From Nitrosomonas sp. (GTDB lineage Bacteria; Pseudomonadota; Gammaproteobacteria; Burkholderiales; Nitrosomonadaceae): a stretch of 8,070 nt of DNA. Location: the NCBI GenBank assembly GCA_003514765.1, contig DOOY01000334.1, forward strand, positions 1 to 8,070. The letters run 5' to 3'. How positions within the stretch are numbered: the first letter of the stretch is position 1; the number at the start of each line of letters is the position of its first letter. Position numbers and translations under genes: made by a program. Of the stretch, positions 1 through 6,380 are shown in pieces. The notes beneath the pieces were generated by a model that saw only the letters and a list, made by a program, of their open reading frames with translations, was not told the origin of the DNA and did not search any database.

Positions 1-59
1 ACAGAATTCACTACTGCAGAGATAATGTTTTGTCCCAGATTGTTTGCGAAAGCGTTATT

Positions 60-974
60 TTATTCCAAGCCTTTTTCTTCCCAGTTGATTGTACATTCTG
101 ATCGAGTTATCAAAATTTTTATGATATCTCTATAATAATCATTCATTTTGGATATCAACCTACACACTTCATTTGAGTGGTGAAATGGATTTCCTTGTTT
201 ACCTTTTTCTTTTTTAATACGTTTTGCCTCCGCATACTGACTTGGATCATCAAAGACATATCCGCCATGAAATACATTAGACCGGTATGCGTAAGCATCT
301 TTTATGTTTTTCGCAATTGCTTTTCTATCGGAATCCGATTTTCCCAAGAAATGTGCGATTCTAATTCTTAATTTATAACTTACCTCGGTGTTATCATTAA
401 CCACCAATTGCTCAAGTGCTGCCACGATGTCAGCCAGAACATCCGCCCTAAACGGATTTTCCCATGCTACAGCGTATCTTCTCATGCTAATCAAAAGATT
501 CTCCCAGCCAGATTTACCATGCATACTAAGAAAATTCATTCTTAATTTTTTATAGTTATTAACTTCTCTATTTGTATGTTTTTTAAAGAACCAGTTCCGT
601 GGACGCCACGGTAAAGAAATAAGATTCCCAGACCAAGTATCTCTTGGAAAACCATCACGTACTAGAGCGTATGTTGTTACGGCGATCTCTTCACTTAAAA
701 GACACCGCATTAAACATACTTCTTCATTGAGTTTTGATTTCCAGTCGAATGCATCAAATAAATCTGTTGATTTAAATTTGTAATCAGACGCTACAATTTT
801 TTTTAGTTTTATTTGTTTTTCAAAGAAAATTGTTGTCCAAAGCTTAATACCGGAATCATGACAATACCCAGCTAGACTCCAGTTGAGTGATGCTATATGT
901 GCTACTTTAGTTACTGGAAGCTGACGTATAACCAACCCGTCATTTAATTCAATTTTTTTTATAGGCGTAGACAT
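60..974 (-). CDS. Apea-like HEPN domain protein, C-terminal and catalytic part (frameshift-separated)
   Basis: This 304-residue frame has the layout of Apea-like HEPN proteins. A short beta-type stretch (LNDGLVIRQLP, about residues 10-20) comes first. A helical C-terminal domain (about 160-300) follows, with RRYAVAWENPFRADVLADIV, then an ALE segment, and finally RSNVFHGG at 231-238. R231 and H236 form the R-x4-H motif typical of HEPN ribonucleases. HEPN proteins commonly cleave RNA in toxin-antitoxin, abortive-infection and CRISPR-associated settings; a defence role here is inference. No Shine-Dalgarno sequence precedes the ATG at 974. The frame stays open upstream to a TGA at 1023-1025, and the added residues (IEYFLYAPIVN) read like family sequence, so this is probably not an independent start. 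The preceding frame (1004-1459) most likely encodes the missing N-terminal part. The gene is AT-rich compared with the trxB region. Family assignment is fairly sure; activity is unknown. Confidence 0.72.
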   Translation of the reverse strand: MSTPIKKIELNDGLVIRQLPVTKVAHIASLNWSLAGYCHDSGIKLWTTIFFEKQIKLKKIVASDYKFKSTDLFDAFDWKSKLNEEVCLMRCLLSEEIAVTTYALVRDGFPRDTWSGNLISLPWRPRNWFFKKHTNREVNNYKKLRMNFLSMHGKSGWENLLISMRRYAVAWENPFRADVLADIVAALEQLVVNDNTEVSYKLRIRIAHFLGKSDSDRKAIAKNIKDAYAYRSNVFHGGYVFDDPSQYAEAKRIKKEKGKQGNPFHHSNEVCRLISKMNDYYRDIIKILITRSECTINWEEKGLE

Positions 975-1003
975 ATTTACTATAGGCGCATAGAGAAAAT
1001 ATT

Positions 1004-1459
1004 CTATGGTTGTTGAAGCAGATCAAAATATGTCTCGACATCGTCCCAAACTATATCAAATTTACGGCGATTCCATTTTTTGCAACCTGCGGATAAAAGG
1101 TAAGATATAAGGATAGTATTGGCTATATCTATACCAGTTTTATAATCAAGGCTTATTCCTATATCTGGGATAACAATCTGTTTATTGACAATTTCTGAGA
1201 ATGGGTGTGTTTTTTCAAACAGTTTTACCAATTCTTTGCCATTATGCGTGTCGTATAATGCCGTATTTAATTTTTTTGGCAATTGCCACCAGTTCAACTC
1301 ATCTTTTTCAACAAACTGATATCTTCCTTTTTTAGTTTGATGTGCCCTAGCGTAAAAACTGCGAGTTCTTTTTATTTCAGGAACTGCTTTACGAATATCA
1401 GGCAAATTATTACGAATAAATTGGATGTATTGTTCTTTTATATCATCTATTTTATTCAT
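1004..1459 (-). CDS. Hypothetical protein, probable N-terminal part of the same HEPN protein
   Basis: This 151-residue frame lies immediately upstream of the HEPN frame, on the same strand and 29 bp away. On its own it matches no family I recognise. It is basic at the N-terminus (DIRKAVPEIKRTRSFYARA, about 21-39), has a WW pair in DELNWWQLP (about 53-61), and ends in DDVETYFDLLQQP before a TAG at 1004-1006. A one-base slip backwards after CAACAA (1010-1015) joins it to ACC ATA GAA TAT of the next frame. That gives one continuous protein of about 466 residues, a normal size for an Apea-like HEPN protein. I see no slippery heptamer, so mutation or a sequencing error is likelier than programmed frameshifting. 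The ATG at 1459 has only a weak upstream AAG. The alternative is a two-gene operon in which this protein partners or neutralises the HEPN protein; I consider that less likely. Confidence 0.55.
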   Translation of the reverse strand: MNKIDDIKEQYIQFIRNNLPDIRKAVPEIKRTRSFYARAHQTKKGRYQFVEKDELNWWQLPKKLNTALYDTHNGKELVKLFEKTHPFSEIVNKQIVIPDIGISLDYKTGIDIANTILISYLLSAGCKKWNRRKFDIVWDDVETYFDLLQQP

Positions 1460-1538
1460 TTTATTACTTGGCTTCGCAAAATTAACTGATAAGTAATTGA
1501 ATAGTTCCGGTATATCTTCTAAATTTTTGGTCTAATAA

Positions 1539-1562
1539 CTGCAAAGTCGGTCTGCTTTGCAG
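1539..1562. promoter_or_regulatory. Perfect inverted repeat upstream of the HEPN locus, possible operator
   Basis: CTGCAAAG (1539-1546) and CTTTGCAG (1555-1562) are perfect 8-bp inverted arms with an 8-nt spacer. They lie about 80 bp upstream of the first start codon of the HEPN locus. No U-run follows on either strand, so a terminator is unlikely. A dimeric repressor site is the simplest reading, though no regulator gene is identified next to it. Confidence 0.35.
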
Positions 1563-1671
1563 GTTTGATAACTATATCTATATTACCTTTAATGAAATGG
1601 CATGCAGTTTTGAAGGTCACCGAGTGTTGGTCTTTTCATATTGCTTGTTTGATTTATTAAAAATTAATTGC

Positions 1672-1695
1672 AATTGACTGACCGGTTTTGGCCGA
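1672..1695. repeat. 24-bp direct repeat, copy 1
   Basis: The core AATTGACTGAC-NN-GTTTTGGCCGA occurs here with NN=CG and again at 2324-2347 with NN=TA, giving 22 of 24 identical bases in the same orientation. The two copies are 652 bp apart and bracket the 92-residue gene. The GGCCGAAAG part is weakly self-complementary. Its origin is unknown; it could be a dispersed intergenic repeat or a footprint of an insertion. Confidence 0.6.
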
Positions 1696-1700
1696 AAGCG

Positions 1701-1760
1701 ACCCTGAAGAGCCACTCATCCCATATGAGAGGTTCATTTTACCAGTGGGTCTATCAGGGT
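1701..1760. repeat. Long imperfect inverted repeat, possible structured RNA or terminator
   Basis: The outer arms ACCCTGA (1701-1707) and TCAGGGT (1754-1760) pair perfectly. After a small asymmetric bulge, CCACT (1712-1716) pairs with AGTGG (1744-1748). A mutually exclusive inner hairpin, CTCAT (1715-1719) with ATGAG (1725-1729), is also possible. The element starts 5 bp after direct repeat copy 1. It lies about 95 bp downstream of the 92-residue gene, but no T-run follows, so a classical intrinsic terminator is not supported. Confidence 0.4.
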
Positions 1761-1853
1761 ATATTTTAATGAAAGCTAAATCAGGAAAATATTTTAAGAT
1801 TTAAGGAAATATCGTGATGATTGCCATAATCGAGTCATATTTGATGTTTATCT

Positions 1854-2132
1854 TTATGACTCATGCAAGAAAGATATTTCATTTGCTCTTTTCATGTCGC
1901 CCACTTCTAAATGCATTATGAGTTTTTTCAATTCGTTATTTTGAAATTCTCTGTATTGCTGATCTTTTTCGCGTGTATCTTCATCGTAGTAATAATGATG
2001 AAGATTTGCATATAAATCAGGAAATTCTTTCATTGAGAGTGCTTCGACTTTTATTCTGGCATTTTCGCAGTCAATTTTGCCATCTAACAATGACCTCATT
2101 ATGCTTAATAAACTATTGCACTCTGATTCCAT
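1854..2132 (-). CDS. Small acidic helical protein of unknown function (immunity-protein-like?)
   Basis: A 92-residue protein, predicted mostly helical and without a signal peptide or membrane segment. The first half is SLLSIMRSLLDGKI and AEALSMKEFPDLY-like sequence. The second half carries a charged motif, HHYYYDEDTREKDQQY (about 45-60), then NELKKLIMHLE and a GDMKRANEISFL ending. Small acidic helical proteins with this D-x2-R-x2-D-x2-Y pattern recall bacteriocin or contact-inhibition immunity proteins, but I cannot name a family and no toxin gene is adjacent. It stands alone on the minus strand between the HEPN locus and the terminase remnant, bracketed by a 24-bp direct repeat. An AGG lies too close to the ATG at 2132 to be a good ribosome-binding site, so the start is not certain. 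A GATAAT-containing stretch lies upstream, but no confident promoter is seen. Confidence 0.6.
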   Translation of the reverse strand: MESECNSLLSIMRSLLDGKIDCENARIKVEALSMKEFPDLYANLHHYYYDEDTREKDQQYREFQNNELKKLIMHLEVGDMKRANEISFLHES

Positions 2133-2443
2133 ACCTATTACAAATAATCAGTTAGTTCCTACACATTATCCATATATTTGGCATTAAAATAATTGAGCCG
2201 TTATGCCTATCGAATTTGACAACAATATATCATTCTAGATGAAGTAATGCATATTTTATAAAGATCGTAAAAATTATGAGTGCCTGAGATTATTTGCCCA
2301 GTGATTCGATGTTTTTTGAAAGAAATTGACTGACTAGTTTTGGCCGAGATCTGACGTTTAAAAATGAATATTATCAGTATTTTTCATTTTTATTTTAGAA
2401 TACGTTACTTAGATTAAACCCAAACTTTTTATATTTTGTATCC
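2133..2443. other. AT-rich intergenic interval with second direct-repeat copy
   Basis: This divergent spacer lies between the 92-residue gene (minus) and the terminase remnant (plus). Apart from the repeat copy at 2324-2347, I see only AT-rich sequence without a credible gene. It must contain any promoter for the 92-residue gene. Confidence 0.5.
2324..2347. repeat. 24-bp direct repeat, copy 2
   Basis: This is the second copy of the AATTGACTGAC-NN-GTTTTGGCCGA core, differing from 1672-1695 only at the two central bases. Similarity stops right after GGCCGA: copy 1 continues AAGCGACC and copy 2 continues GATCTGAC. Confidence 0.6.
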
Positions 2444-2973
2444 ATGAAAAAGACTGAATTGGCGTGTGATATGGGTATATCGCGTCAAATGGTTTACAAA
2501 CTGATAGCCTTGAATCTGCCAAAGCCTAGCGCAAGCGAAACATTAATCTGTTCATGGCCAAGCATAACCGGATAGATGGCAATTCGGGAATCAGAAAACA
2601 GTGTAACGACCAATCATATAATCAATTGCATTCAGATGTTGCCACTATACAACTTGACCTTGAAGTTTGTGATGCCAAACTACTATACCGTAATGCACGT
2701 ACAATGAAAGAAAAAGCTCTGGCATTACGCGCAGCAGTAGAATATGAAAAACGCATTGGTTCGTTGATCAGTAAAGCTTTAGTTGAAAAGTTTGTGTTTG
2801 AACTTGTACGGGAATTCAGGGATGGACTGACCGCATGCGCCTGTAGACTATCGCCCGAAATAGCCGGAAAAACCGATATTGCGGAAATCGAAGCCATACT
2901 GAATGAAGAACACAGGCAATTACTGAACAACTTTGCGAACACTATCGCAAGCCGCAAGACAACGTCAGAATGA
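2444..2973 (+). pseudogene. Phage terminase small subunit (Nu1-like), frameshifted remnant
   Basis: Terminase small subunits recognise phage DNA and recruit the packaging motor; Nu1-type members start with a helix-turn-helix. Here the ATG at 2444 opens a 43-codon frame, KKTELACDMGISRQMVYKLI followed by ALNLP, a clear N-terminal helix-turn-helix, which ends at TAG 2573-2575. The rest continues in another frame from about 2530, as RKRNINLFMAKHNRIDG, and runs to 2973. That part contains the family's long helix (AKLLYRNARTMKEKALALRA) and the ending LSPEIAGKTDIAEIEAIL. A TAG in the second frame at 2527-2529 shows the break lies near 2530, and several residues between LPKPS and RKRN appear to be missing, so a small deletion is likely. 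The downstream frame could still start at ATG 2554 (139 residues), but it would lack the DNA-binding domain. No large terminase or portal gene follows. Confidence 0.68.
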
Positions 2974-3198
2974 CGAATCCTTAACAACCTCAGAAAACAA
3001 CTCGGAATCAACTTCGGAGTATTTTTAATAAAAAGGCAACATTTGGTAGCCTGATAAATTGCCTATGCTTGAATCAAACACAGGTTAAAAAAGTTATTAA
3101 ATGCTAAAAGCTAACTTCTGTTGTTTATTCGCCATGTGGCACTGTTGTGGCACCGGAAGAAATAAACGATAAAATAATAACGTAACTTATTGTATTAT
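2974..3198. other. Spacer between terminase remnant and tRNA-Arg; weak terminator-like hairpin
   Basis: No gene is seen. Near 2999-3030 ACTC/GAGT and GAA/TTC can pair around a G-G mismatch and are followed by ATTTTT, a weak candidate terminator for the terminase remnant. GTGGCAC occurs twice near 3136-3155. Any phage-type attachment junction for the tRNA would be expected at the right edge of this spacer. Confidence 0.35.
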
Positions 3199-3274
3199 TG
3201 GCGCCCTGAGAACGAATCGAACGTTCGACCTACCCCTTAGGAGGGGGTTGCTCTATCCACTGAGCTACCAGGGC
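3199..3274 (-). tRNA. tRNA-Arg (anticodon CCU), CCA encoded
   Basis: Read on the minus strand, the acceptor arms GCCCTGG (5') and TCAGGGC (3') pair over seven positions, followed by discriminator G and an encoded CCA at 3201-3199. The D arm contains AGCTCAGTGGATAGAGCA. The anticodon stem ACCCC/GGGGT encloses loop CTCCTAA, giving anticodon CCT, which reads AGG arginine codons. The T arm is GAACG-TTCGATT-CGTTC. All arms are intact, so the gene looks functional. tRNA-Arg(CCU) genes are frequent integration sites, and the accessory segment to the left abuts its 3' end. Confidence 0.97.
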
Positions 3275-3292
3275 TGCGCTGTCTGAATCATA

Positions 3293-3320
3293 ATTCTACG
3301 CAAGTATTTCATATTGTATA
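3293..3320 (-). promoter_or_regulatory. Possible promoter of tRNA-Arg
   Basis: On the minus strand TATACA (3320-3315) and TAGAAT (3298-3293) are separated by 16 bp. The pair lies about 19 bp upstream of the mature tRNA 5' end, a fitting distance for a short-leader tRNA promoter. The -35 match is only 4 of 6. Confidence 0.35.
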
Positions 3321-3404
3321 AGCCACATGGTTCTGCTGAGATGCTTACCCCGTGTTCTCCTGATTTTAAATTTCATGGCAGCACAGATTTAATAAACTTG
3401 AATC

Positions 3405-3433
3405 TTGAGATCATAAGCGTTACTCAGTATAGT
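3405..3433 (+). promoter_or_regulatory. Sigma-70-type promoter of trxB
   Basis: TTGAGA (3405-3410) and TATAGT (3428-3433) are separated by exactly 17 bp and lie 30 bp before the trxB start codon. This predicts a leader of roughly 20-25 nt. No operator-like palindrome overlaps it. Confidence 0.55.
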
Positions 3434-3460
3434 TTACTGATTTACTCAAAACTAACTTAA

Positions 3461-4414
<954 letters not shown>

Positions 4415-4448
4415 TTTGTCTGCATGAACACACGAATCGATTGATAAT

Positions 4449-4994
4449 ATGTCCCAAAACGATGATGCAACCAATACAGAAATGGATGACGAAGCATTGT
4501 TTCTCGCAGCTATGGAAGGTGTTGCGCCATTAAACGCGCCCGACAAGACTGTTCTCAAACTGAAAAAACCGGCACCCAGGCCACGACGCAAGAATCTTCG
4601 CGAGCAATTTTCTGACGCCGAATCCGAAGCAGTTACCCTTGATATTGACATGGGTGATGAATGGTCTTTTTCGCGGCCGGGTGTTTCACGACAAACCTTG
4701 CGGCGCTTAAAACGAGGTTACTGGGACACCCAGCTCAGGCTGGATTTGCACGGATTCACACAGGAAGCCGCAAAGCGGCAATTAGCGGCTTTTTTGGACG
4801 AGGCTTTGGCAAGAAATATCCGTTGCGTACAGATCATTCACGGTAAAGGTCTAAGTTCTAAAGACCGTGTACCTGTGCTGAAAAACAGAATCGGCAGCTG
4901 GCTGGTACAGCGTGGAACCGTGCTTGCCTTTTGTCAGGCCAGACCGGAAGATGGCGGAAGCGGTGCAGTAATGGTTTTGCTGAAAGGACAATAA
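4449..4994 (+). CDS. Smr-domain endonuclease-family protein
   Basis: A 181-residue protein with a C-terminal Smr (small MutS-related) domain of the stand-alone proteobacterial type (SmrA/SmrB/YdaL). The N-terminal region contains DDEALFLAAMEGVAPL (13-28), a typical leader motif, then a basic linker rich in K, R and P (38-51). The Smr domain runs from about 95 to 180. It has LDLHGF at 98-103, HGKG at 131-134 and GGSGAVMVLL at 169-178, the three landmarks of the fold. Stand-alone Smr proteins are nucleases; SmrB of E. coli cuts mRNA at collided ribosomes, but I cannot say whether this protein is an orthologue. Start at 4449 is chosen because the N-terminal motif needs it; no strong Shine-Dalgarno sequence is visible. 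It lies 34 bp after trxB on the same strand, so a shared transcript is likely. No clear terminator follows before the opposing gene ends at 5031. Confidence 0.88.
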   Translation: MSQNDDATNTEMDDEALFLAAMEGVAPLNAPDKTVLKLKKPAPRPRRKNLREQFSDAESEAVTLDIDMGDEWSFSRPGVSRQTLRRLKRGYWDTQLRLDLHGFTQEAAKRQLAAFLDEALARNIRCVQIIHGKGLSSKDRVPVLKNRIGSWLVQRGTVLAFCQARPEDGGSGAVMVLLKGQ

Positions 4995-5030
4995 AAAAGA
5001 TAAGAGAGCATGCAATAACCGTCTACACAG

Positions 5031-5402
5031 CTACAATGATGGATTCGATTCGTGCGGAAAAGTTTTCTCATATTTCCTCTGACATTCAATGCAGCGTTGC
5101 GCGGAAGGATTCGCAATCAAACGTTCAAACCCGATTTCTTCACCGCAATCAACACAATCACCAAACTCAAGCTCCATAAGATATTTCTCTGACATTTCCA
5201 GCTCACGCATTTCATTGATTTGCTTATCAATCAATGCAGTGTCAACGTCAGCCAAAATATTATTAATGTCATCCGCCTGATTAATATTAAATTCCTCGCC
5301 GCTTTCCACCAGTTCACTGCGAATTTCTGCTTGCAGTTCCAAATAACGTTTGTGCAGCGCGGATTTGATTTGTGCTAATTGTTCTTCTGTAAAATTTGCC
5401 AT
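5031..5402 (-). CDS. TraR/DksA-family C4 zinc-finger protein (short DksA-like)
   Basis: A 123-residue member of the DksA/TraR family, whose proteins bind the RNA polymerase secondary channel and, for DksA, work with ppGpp. A helical N-terminal half is followed by the zinc finger C-V-D-C ... C-I-E-C with 17 residues between the pairs, exactly the DksA spacing (Cys83, 86, 104 and 107 from this start). Acidic residues at the presumed coiled-coil tip (NQADDINN) may match the aspartates of DksA. It is shorter than E. coli DksA (151 residues), lacking an N-terminal extension. Start: AGGAG lies 9 bases before ATG 5402, whereas the upstream ATG at 5411 directly abuts AGGAG and is a poor start; GTG 5405 is an alternative. 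The peroxiredoxin gene lies 105 bp upstream on the same strand. The 3' end converges with the Smr gene. Whether this is the main DksA or a paralogue cannot be told here. Confidence 0.87.
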   Translation of the reverse strand: MANFTEEQLAQIKSALHKRYLELQAEIRSELVESGEEFNINQADDINNILADVDTALIDKQINEMRELEMSEKYLMELEFGDCVDCGEEIGFERLIANPSAQRCIECQRKYEKTFPHESNPSL

Positions 5403-5507
5403 CACATGCATCTCCTGCCTGACATGGATATATTGTTTGTTAGCGATCAGTTATAACTTTAGATAGATTTCAAATGATTACGATAGTTTCCAGTCAATGA
5501 TACTGAT

Positions 5508-6056
5508 TTAATATTCCTTTATTCCGTTTACTTCGTTAATTTTTAGACGCTCTAAATCTGAAACAATTTCCGCTGCATTACGCGCTGCATTCGCTGAAAT
5601 ATATACTTTGGCGATTGTGCCCAGCGGATCAATTAAAAAAGTATTGCGCCTAGCGAATTTAACAACGCCCAAGTTCAATAACGAGCGATAACGCGCGACC
5701 GTTTCTGCTGTTGTATCAGCCAGTAATAAAAACGGCAAATCAAATTTCTTCGCAAAATGCGCATGGCTGTCAACTGTGTCTATACTGATACCGACGACTT
5801 CAGCATCCAGCACTTTAAGTTTGTGAAGATCATCACGAAAGCCACAGGCTTGACGGGTACAGCCCGGCGTATCATCTTTTGGATAAAAATACAGTGCCAG
5901 CCATTTACCTCTGAAATCAGTAAGCGAGTGTAAATCACCATTCTGGTCTGCTAATTCAAAATCAGGCGCCTGCTGACCCGGAGCAAGTGAATCGCGTCTG
6001 GATAAATAAAACCAAACAACCAAGTCTAGCACTACGATGATAAACAACCACGCCAT
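5508..6056 (-). CDS. Membrane-anchored Bcp-type peroxiredoxin (AhpC/TSA family)
   Basis: A 182-residue thiol peroxidase of the Bcp/PrxQ group, reducing H2O2 and organic peroxides, usually with thioredoxin as electron donor. An N-terminal hydrophobic helix (AWLFIIVVLDLVVWFYL, 2-18) followed by SRR predicts a single membrane anchor. The catalytic domain starts at PGQQAPDF (26-33). FYPKDDTPGCTRQACGFRD (57-75) carries peroxidatic Cys66 and, five residues later, resolving Cys71, the atypical 2-Cys spacing of Bcp. The RRNTFLIDPLG segment near 136-146 supplies the conserved arginine. The added helix and ARRNTF loop make it longer than cytosolic Bcp (about 156 residues). With positively charged SRR after the helix, positive-inside logic would place the domain in the cytoplasm, but topology is not certain. 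GGAG with 7-base spacing precedes ATG 6056, so the start is good. A terminator-like hairpin lies in the leader. The dksA-like gene follows. Confidence 0.93.
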   Translation of the reverse strand: MAWLFIIVVLDLVVWFYLSRRDSLAPGQQAPDFELADQNGDLHSLTDFRGKWLALYFYPKDDTPGCTRQACGFRDDLHKLKVLDAEVVGISIDTVDSHAHFAKKFDLPFLLLADTTAETVARYRSLLNLGVVKFARRNTFLIDPLGTIAKVYISANAARNAAEIVSDLERLKINEVNGIKEY

Positions 6057-6076
6057 TCCGTTGCTCCAAAGTTGAT

Positions 6077-6115
6077 AAAAACGCGTACGCTGTCAATGTT
6101 GATATGACAGCATAC
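6077..6115 (-). terminator. Terminator- or attenuator-like hairpin in the peroxiredoxin leader
   Basis: On the minus strand GTATGCTGTCA (6115-6105) and TGACAGCGTAC (6095-6085) form an 11-bp stem with one U-G wobble and a 9-nt loop. GCG and five U residues follow. On the plus strand the wobble becomes a C-A mismatch, so the minus-strand RNA is favoured. The U-run ends about 20 bases before the start codon of the peroxiredoxin gene. It is either an attenuator in that leader or the terminator of a lost upstream gene. Confidence 0.5.
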
Positions 6116-6138
6116 CGCCTCACATAAAATTCTAATCA

Positions 6139-6217
6139 TAGGGTAAATTGAACCAAGATGCCAGTTGCTGACAATTGTCACAGCACCTCCCGCTAATTCG
6201 AAAAACATTTACCCTAA
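6139..6217. repeat. Short element with 10-bp inverted ends and a central palindrome
   Basis: TAGGGTAAAT (6139-6148) and ATTTACCCTA (6207-6216) are perfect inverted copies. Between them lies the perfect 12-bp palindrome TGACAATTGTCA (6169-6180). AATCA flanks the element on both sides (6134-6138 and 6218-6222), like a target duplication, with one extra A on the right. It could be a tiny MITE-like element or a double operator. Confidence 0.35.
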
Positions 6218-6380
6218 AATCAATTTGATGAATCTTTTATGAAATTTGTTTTTTCAGGAAAAGCGAAACCATCCGAGTGTGTTGTCGTTAAATAAAACCG
6301 GGCACATTGCTGTGGATCGTTAACAATTAAAGCAATTTCTGTAGTAATTTTCCAACAACCTGAATAGAAGCGAATTAATG

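Larger units (their letters stand above)
1460..1853. other. Gene-free AT-rich interval upstream of the HEPN locus
   Basis: No convincing gene is present. The interval holds a perfect 8-bp inverted repeat at 1539-1562, one copy of a 24-bp direct repeat at 1672-1695, and a long imperfect inverted repeat at 1701-1760. The HEPN promoter should lie near 1460-1570 on the minus strand, but I see no clear -35/-10 pair. Confidence 0.6.
6057..6380. other. Intergenic region upstream of the peroxiredoxin gene
   Basis: This gene-free stretch holds a hairpin with U-run on the minus strand (6077-6115) and a compact inverted-repeat element (6139-6217). From about 6220 to 6380 I see only AT-rich sequence, possibly including the unrecognised left end of the IS remnant. 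Confidence 0.5.

Noticed and set aside
1006..1022. Programmed -1 frameshift in the HEPN gene
   Set aside because: The only stretch where the shift can occur, between the TGA of one frame and the TAG of the other, has no slippery heptamer and no evident downstream structure.
1672..2347. CRISPR array
   Set aside because: There are only two repeat copies, 652 bp apart with a gene between them, and no regular spacing.
2622..3011. 129-residue minus-strand open frame
   Set aside because: It is the antisense shadow of the terminase remnant; the plus strand shows family motifs, while this frame has serine-rich noise and no recognisable domain.
3100..3198. Attachment-site duplicate of the tRNA 3' end
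   Set aside because: No second copy of the tRNA 3' sequence was found in the window; only a short GTGGCAC pair is present.
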